Origin: Leishmania donovani
Taxonomy: Eukaryota > Euglenozoa > Kinetoplastea > Trypanosomatida > Trypanosomatidae
Assembly: GCF_000227135.1 (NCBI RefSeq)
Contig: NC_018260.1
Coordinates: forward strand, 654,429 to 718,428
DNA length: 64,000 nt
Direction of reading: 5' to 3'
Below the pieces are notes generated by a model, which was given only the letters and a program-made list of their open reading frames with translations, was not told the DNA's origin and made no database searches. A program made the translations under genes and the position numbers. Of the stretch, positions 58,439 to 64,000 are shown in pieces (within the stretch, counting starts at the first letter, position 1; every line of letters begins with the position of its first letter).

Positions 58439-61315
58439 ATGCACCCCGAAGATGGCTTGGGCACATCTGGTGCTGCTCCGATCTCCGCGTCGGAGGCATT
58501 GCATAGCTTTGGTGGGTGTCTCACAGCGTACGAAAGAAAGGAGATAGTGCAGTACGAGACCATTCACTACGTCGGCCAAAGATGCGTCGACAAGATGGGG
58601 TCGCCAACCAACGGTCGTAATGACGGGTACGACACCGAGGAAGGTGAATACATCTTCCGCGTCAAGGACCACATCGCTTACCGCTACGAGATCCTCAAGG
58701 AGTTGGGAAGCGGCGCATTTGGTCAAGTCTTCAAGGCAATCGACCATTTGGATAGTTCAATTGTAGCGGTGAAGATGATTCGAAACCAGCGCAAGGTACT
58801 GCAACAGGCTGAGCAGGAGATTCGCATGCTACAGCATGTGAACGACCGCGATCCAAAAGGACTCTACGGCATCGTGCGCATGACAGACAACTTCAAGTTT
58901 CGCGGACATACATGCGTCAGCTACGAACTCCTGGGTGCCAACCTATATGAATACCTTAAAGCGAACAACTTTTTCCCGATGACACTGTCGTTGATCCGCA
59001 GCATTGCTGCGCGCGTGCTGGTGGCGCTGACGTTTCTAGCGCGCGAGAACATAATTCACTGTGACCTGAAGCCCGAGAACATTCTGCTGCGCGACAACGA
59101 CCCGTCTGTCGTGAAAGTGATCGATTTAGGGTCTGCGAGCTTCGACGTGAAAAACATGTACACATACATTCAGTCGCGCTTCTATCGCGCGCCTGAGGTA
59201 ATTATGGAGCAGAAGTACGACAAGGCAATCGACTGGTGGAGCTTCGGATGCATACTGTGCGAACTGGCCAACGGCGACCCCGTCTTTCCCGGCGAGGATG
59301 AGAAAGATCAGCTAGGGTGCATCATGGAGTACCTAGGACCACCGCCACAGAGCTTTGTAGAGGCCTCCTCTGCACGGCGGAGGCGCGAGTTCTTCGACGA
59401 GCGTTACAAGCCGCGACCCCGCACTACGTGCAAGGGTAAGCAACGTGAGCCAGGGTCACGATCGCTGGCGAAGTTCGTGGCTGTTTCAGAGGACGACGAC
59501 TTTTTGAGTTTTGTGCGCCTCTTTCTGCAGTGGGAGCCGTCGAAGCGGGTCCCACCGCGCGAAGCGATGAAGCACCGCTGGATCTGCGGCGAATTTGTCT
59601 TTCCCAACCAGTCGGAGGAAAAGCCGGAGTTGTCATCGTTGACAAAGGAGAGCAACGGCTCTGCCGCCGGGTCGCTCAAGGCGTGTATGCCTCAAGAGCC
59701 TGCCGCACCACTCAAAACGGAGGCATCCACATCCACCACCGTGGGGCAACCTTTCACGGCGCGCGGGGCCCCGGCGGATTTGCCATCGCCGAGTGCTGCG
59801 CATCAAAGAGTGCAAAGGCCGGCGCCGTTGCCGCAGCCGCCCACTGCCTGCACATCCAGAGCGAACTGCAACGCCCTCTCAGGTGACGGTGCCATTTCCG
59901 TGGACACACTGCCATGCTCTCGCGACGCATCCGCTAGCACTGAGACGCGCGGCGCGGCTCGATTGACAGACGCGAAGGTGCAGCGGCCGCCAGCACAGCG
60001 ACGGCAGAGCGGACGCCTGCAGCGCGGCAGGCAGCGACGTTCCACAGACATGGCAGACGTTGAAATGCCGGGCGAGGCCATTACTTCACCGAACCACTCA
60101 ACATCTCTTCACGCACCATGGGATGCTGAAGAGTCCTCTGCAGAGCAGCGCACGCGTGAGTTTATAATCGCTGCGAATTCCGCATCTTCTCCATCCTCCT
60201 CCGCATGCGGAACCGCCACGAGAGCGACCAACGCAAGGCCTCACGAAGTGCGCCTCGCCAACAGAGTGCTCTCGTCAGAGGTGCTGTCGGCTGCCATCTT
60301 GCGCTCTAGCGCCAACCCCATCATCTTCACTTCCCGCGGCAGGAATGCCCACTCACCTGAGAACAAGGCATCACCAAATGCGTCTCACAGCAAGATCACC
60401 AACGGTGGCGCCGTCGGCAACGCGCGCGGCGGCGACAGTGCAGGAGACGTGCACACGGGGGTGTTAGAGCTGCGCCAGAAGTACGCGGATTCCAAGACGA
60501 AGGCAGGGACTGTCGATCTGGTTGACAGGAGTGGCAGCGTCATTGCCTTTGATAGTCTTTCGCGATGGCCCAACACGGCGGGGAAGACGCAATTAGGTGG
60601 GCGTCGGCAAGGGAGTGCGAGTGCACCAGACAGGCTGGATAGCCGCGGCCGCACATCTCCTGGAGTGTCGACTGAATCTCCGAGAGGGCAACCGAGAGGG
60701 GAACGCAGAGAGTATTCGATTAACCTCGACGCAGCGACTTTGCCTCCCACCGAGGTGTACCAGCCCGCTGCAGTGAAAGGCAGTCTGCACGCGGGAGAGT
60801 ACATGCTACCGTCAGAACTGCAGCCGTTTAGTGAAGACGGTAGATCTAGCAGTCCCCACGATGTCGAGGTAGCGCCGAAGTGCAGGCTTCTGGCAGCAAT
60901 GATGTCAGAGCCGCGCGACAAGAGTGAGAAGAGCCAGCTCTCGCTGCAGCCACGGGGCAGCTCTCCTCCCTCTTCGTCTGGCCCATCCGCTGTTGCCACA
61001 CCCTCCCTAAGGCCGCAGTATACGCGTCGGCAGCGCAGCACTCAATGCAGCATGCTCGCCATGCGTGACGGCGGGGCGGCGCATGCTGCCGCAAGAAGCC
61101 AGCGTTCGGTGACAGGTGCCGCAGCGCCGATGTCGTGGAAAAGGCCAGCTGTTCAACCCAGCGACGTGCCCCTGGTACCGCCTCGGCAAACGTTGACCCA
61201 GCGATCTCTACTGCCGCAGCGGAACGGTGCTGGAACCCGGGGCGGAGATGTGGGGAAACCTTCCACCACCCCTACGCCGCAGCTACCATCGCTCAAGAGA
61301 TACTCGGCTCACTGA
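58439..61315 (+). CDS. DYRK2-family dual-specificity kinase with long disordered tail
   Basis: The 958-residue protein has a DH-box-like segment at about 31-47 (YERKEIVQYETIHYVG), the hallmark of class II DYRKs. A kinase domain follows at about 80-385: LGSGAFGQVFKA, VAVKMIRN, IIHCDLKPENILL at about 205, IDLGSAS (DLG in place of DFG), and the activation loop YTYIQSRFYRAPEV. This has the paired tyrosines Y241 and Y243; in DYRKs the second tyrosine is autophosphorylated. The Cys in HCDLKPEN is normal for DYRK. The rest (about 400-958) is Ser/Pro/Ala-rich and unstructured, likely regulatory. In trypanosomes DYRK2-type kinases affect cell-cycle arrest and differentiation. A GTG one codon upstream is ignored. 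Confidence 0.93.
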   Translation: MHPEDGLGTSGAAPISASEALHSFGGCLTAYERKEIVQYETIHYVGQRCVDKMGSPTNGRNDGYDTEEGEYIFRVKDHIAYRYEILKELGSGAFGQVFKAIDHLDSSIVAVKMIRNQRKVLQQAEQEIRMLQHVNDRDPKGLYGIVRMTDNFKFRGHTCVSYELLGANLYEYLKANNFFPMTLSLIRSIAARVLVALTFLARENIIHCDLKPENILLRDNDPSVVKVIDLGSASFDVKNMYTYIQSRFYRAPEVIMEQKYDKAIDWWSFGCILCELANGDPVFPGEDEKDQLGCIMEYLGPPPQSFVEASSARRRREFFDERYKPRPRTTCKGKQREPGSRSLAKFVAVSEDDDFLSFVRLFLQWEPSKRVPPREAMKHRWICGEFVFPNQSEEKPELSSLTKESNGSAAGSLKACMPQEPAAPLKTEASTSTTVGQPFTARGAPADLPSPSAAHQRVQRPAPLPQPPTACTSRANCNALSGDGAISVDTLPCSRDASASTETRGAARLTDAKVQRPPAQRRQSGRLQRGRQRRSTDMADVEMPGEAITSPNHSTSLHAPWDAEESSAEQRTREFIIAANSASSPSSSACGTATRATNARPHEVRLANRVLSSEVLSAAILRSSANPIIFTSRGRNAHSPENKASPNASHSKITNGGAVGNARGGDSAGDVHTGVLELRQKYADSKTKAGTVDLVDRSGSVIAFDSLSRWPNTAGKTQLGGRRQGSASAPDRLDSRGRTSPGVSTESPRGQPRGERREYSINLDAATLPPTEVYQPAAVKGSLHAGEYMLPSELQPFSEDGRSSSPHDVEVAPKCRLLAAMMSEPRDKSEKSQLSLQPRGSSPPSSSGPSAVATPSLRPQYTRRQRSTQCSMLAMRDGGAAHAAARSQRSVTGAAAPMSWKRPAVQPSDVPLVPPRQTLTQRSLLPQRNGAGTRGGDVGKPSTTPTPQLPSLKRYSAH

Positions 61316-63003
61316 GTGCTAGACGCGTGTGCTGTCCAGCTGGATAAGAGGTGAGCTGGGTGCAGGGTTTTCCCCCGCGAAGCATGCCAGTAGTGGCGTG
61401 AAACGGGTGGGCCTGGGCAGAGAAGCAATGACGAGGTCGACTCTCAGACGAGTGCACCTTTGCCCGCGATATTGCTATTATGCGTGGCGCTGAGCAGAAT
61501 GCACATCAAGAAAAAGGTAAGAAGCCCCGAAGAGGTAGCGGAGGCAAGACGGATACGCCTGGGATGTCGAGAAAAGCATGCTTTAAAATTCATTTTCGTC
61601 TGCCTTTCCACTCGTTCGCTTTTTTCTTGGTTTACGGATGGTGCGCGCTTCGGCTACTTGCGCTTGCACGTGCACGTGTGTCTCTGCACCTGGATATCTT
61701 TCTTGGTATGTGCATCTCGGTATGCTTATTGTTCAGTACCAGCGCGTCGCCCTCGCTTCGAGTCTGAGCGTTCGCTTCTTTGCTTTTTCAACGAAAAGAG
61801 AGAGTGAGGATGCGCGCTTGGTGCTCCGGCTGAAAAGGACACGCGCATGATGGCAGAGAGCTGCTTTTCTCTGATACAGCACTGCGTCTCGCATCATTCT
61901 TGCGGATCTTCTAGGTGTGAAATGCTTATCTTCGGCGGTCACGCCCTTTTTGTTTTCCCGGTTGCTTGGTCTTCGCTTACTCCTTCTTTTTTTCTTTCTA
62001 TTCCTTTTGCCCATATCTTGGGGAGTTTCTACGAATGTGCCGAGTGAGCTCCTCGTTTTACTTTGTGCCGTGATGCACAGAACGTGGTGCTTCACTGATG
62101 GTTTCGCTCTTTTTTGTCCTTCCTCTTTTTCTTTTCCAGCATCCTTTGCAGAATGTACTTCCTCCACGCTGTGTTGGAGAGTTGTAGAGAGCGTGCGGAT
62201 GGTAGCTGTGGCGATGGGTTACGAGGGCCGCCCAAGACGCGCACGTGTGATGCTCATCACCGAGTATTCTATCCACTGGAGGAGCAAGGGCAAGGATGAC
62301 ACGCTCAGCCGCTCTTTGCCTTTTTCCATTCGTTTACTTCTTCCTTGTCAGTTCTCGGCCACGGCGCATGCTTCCTAGTCCTCTGAGCCTCATTGCGTGC
62401 CCTTGTTATTCCTTTTGTTGTCCCTCATTTTTCTTACCAATAAGTCGGAAGCTCTTCATTCTTCTTGTCGTTCACATTAATATATATATATATATATGGC
62501 TGCTCCTCTGTCCTCCTCCTCATGCTCGAAGAAACGAATACACTGTGCCCGTCTACAATTCTTACGTTCTTTCTGCCTTTGGATCTTTCCGCACAAAACA
62601 ACCGCAACAACGAAAAAAGTGTGTTCTTGTGCGAGCGCGTGATGAAGCGGGTGGCGATGGAAAAGAAAACTAAAGCGAAAGAATGAAAAAAAAAAGTGTG
62701 GATGAGGGTGGTAGTGGCGGCCGCGTGTTTGCATAAACACATGTGTTTATCTGTGTCTCTTTCTTTCTTGCTCTTTTTTGGTTGTTGTTTCTTTGCTTAC
62801 CTGTGCCATCGTTTTTCTTCGTGCTTATTATTCTGTGTGTACATGAGCGCGTATGTCTCCATATGGCGAGAGTGTGAGCAGTGGCCGGTGCGTGGCTTCT
62901 CGTGCAGGCGCACGCCACTTGCAGCAAAGCTAGTAAGCGAACACGCCATCAGCGGATTTATATCAACGCATTCATTCTGCCGTAGAACAGGAGCCCAACG
63001 CCA
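61316..63003. other. 3' UTR/spacer after the DYRK gene
   Basis: About 1.7 kb without recognisable coding sequence, with T-rich and pyrimidine-rich stretches (61,985-62,020, 62,105-62,140, 62,760-62,800), a (TA)8 microsatellite at 62,480-62,498 and an A-run at 62,687-62,695. Frames are low in complexity. Confidence 0.5.
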
Positions 63004-63655
63004 CGCTAGCCCCGGCCCGTCGCAGGCCCCCATCGCGTGGTGCGAAGCAGCGCTAGAGACACGCGCATCACAGCCGTGCGCCGGCGCAGCCATCTCAGCA
63101 CGGGCCCTGCCTCAGCCTCTGCCAGCCTCTTCTGCGCACGCAGCCCCACAGCTGCCCCCACTATGCCGGCCGCCACCCGGCGCATCCCTCGGCGTGGCGC
63201 AGGCACCCCACACCAGGAGGCAGTGAGGGCCGGGCGGGTCGCGGTCGAGTCGCGCTGACACTCCGCCCATATAGCATGGATGGCGCAGCCCGGTGNNNNN
63301 NNNNNNNNNNNNNNNNNNNNNNNNNNNNNNNNNNNNNNNNNNNNNNNNNNNNNNNNNNNNNNNNNNNNNNNNNNNNNNNNNNNNNNNNNNNNNNGGTCGA
63401 GTCGCGCTGACACTCCGCCCATATAGCATGGATGGCGCAGCCCGGTGCACGGTCGCGGGTCGCTCCGACGCAGCGCCATCCACGACCTGGCCGCCCACGT
63501 CAGCAGCGATGCATCGCTCTGACCTCCCCCACGTCGTAGGCGCCTGACCCTGCCACCGCCAGGTGCGGTGCAGCATTGGCAGGGGATAGGGGCTGCCTGG
63601 CTTCTTCCCCACACAGGGCGTGTACAGAGTCATGGGTACCACGCGCCGAGGTTCC
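63004..63655 (-). mobile_element. SIDER-like interspersed repeat, copy F (minus strand, contains a gap)
   Basis: This is the only copy in reverse orientation. Its 5' end lies near 63,640 (complement of GGTACCCATGACTCTG) and its 3' end near 63,004 (complement of CCGGGGCTAGCGTGG), where it stops before the CCCCTTCCGCC terminus seen in other copies. It is interrupted by 99 Ns at 63,296-63,394 with an identical 53-bp overlap on both sides (63,243-63,295 and 63,395-63,447). The true length is therefore about 500 bp. Confidence 0.8.
63296..63394. other. Assembly gap, 99 Ns
   Basis: The gap lies inside repeat copy F and is flanked by 53 identical bases on each side. Confidence 0.95.
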
Positions 63656-64000
63656 CCCAACCAGCAGGGATAGTGGAGAAGCGGGGAAAGGAGAAGCGTG
63701 CGTGCCCTGCTGGTCGTGGAGCGAGGGCTTCACGATCGCAACCGATTTCACTGAGTTTTGCAGACGTCTGGGGTTGTCGTGCCACTCGCATTTCTCGCCC
63801 ACGAAAGTTGTGGGGCCGCGCGCCATGTGCAGCAGCTCTTCGTTGGATGCGGCTAAGAGGGCCTGACGAGGTGATGGGCTCTGACCCTCCTCTGTAGGTC
63901 AGACCCACCGGGCACGTGTGGCGCCCGGTTTGGAATCTCGCTGCCCATCAACTGGTGCCATCCTGCCGTGCGCTGCTGACCATTCCGGCGATTCCTCGGT
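63656..64000. other. GC-rich segment at window end, possibly retroelement-derived
   Basis: The last 345 bases lack the pyrimidine tracts of UTRs and have a balanced GC-rich composition with short open frames on both strands. Composition resembles the retroelement relic at 16-17.5 kb more than a spacer. I recognise no domain. Confidence 0.3.

Noticed and set aside
62480..62498. TA repeat as a possible TATA promoter
   Set aside because: Protein genes here are transcribed polycistronically without TATA promoters; it is a microsatellite.
1..64000. CRISPR arrays, bacterial operons, phage genes
   Set aside because: No regularly spaced short repeats, Shine-Dalgarno sites or phage-type genes are seen. 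Gene structure and splice signals are those of a trypanosomatid nucleus.

Overview
The window looks like a piece of a trypanosomatid nuclear chromosome, most probably Leishmania. The evidence is long intronless genes in same-strand arrays, short polypyrimidine tracts followed by AG just upstream of start codons (trans-splice acceptors), high coding GC, CA/CTG/TA microsatellites in the spacers, and a gene set typical of Leishmania. The tandem pair of MIF-like tautomerases near DNA polymerase delta fits my memory of chromosome 33 of Leishmania; that placement is from memory and untested. I cannot fix the species from sequence alone.

Layout. Positions 1 to 42,080 form one plus-strand transcription unit: a decayed cystathionine beta-lyase pseudogene, DNAAF5/HEATR2, a mitochondrial-type cyclophilin, a PDRG1-like prefoldin-related protein, two proteins of unknown function, PIG-A, a ThiI-cysteine desulfurase fusion, a relic zinc-finger retroelement, a small hypothetical protein, DNA polymerase delta catalytic subunit, ISWI, an EF-hand protein kinase, a TPR protein, a helical-repeat protein and two MIF homologues. 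From 42,517 to 53,039 genes lie on the minus strand: an OTT_1508-like deaminase, a broken quinone-oxidoreductase pseudogene, a DCAF1-like protein and a DOT1-fold methyltransferase with an N-terminal membrane anchor. From 54,051 onward genes are again on plus: a derlin, a HAD-like protein, a PUB-domain protein and a DYRK2-type kinase. There is thus a convergent strand-switch region at about 42.1-42.5 kb and a divergent one at about 53.0-54.0 kb; the latter is a likely transcription start region.

Six nearly identical copies of a roughly 500-550 bp GC-rich repeat lie between genes (five on plus, one on minus at the right end). They resemble SIDER-type truncated retroposons in size, number and location, but are unusually alike for that family. 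One copy sits just before a relic with retroelement-like zinc knuckles, and another ends in an inverted duplication of its own terminus.

Three N-gaps of exactly 99 bases are each flanked by identical sequence on both sides (381, 97 and 53 bp). These are best explained as unmerged contig ends, not real duplications. A fourth gap of 330 Ns follows a poly-C run.

The genes do not form a pathway; in this lineage neighbours share transcription, not function. The most unusual proteins are the ThiI-desulfurase fusion, the ISWI with an RRM-like insertion, the kinase-EF-hand-KA1 chimera, the deaminase, and the membrane-anchored DOT1-like enzyme.
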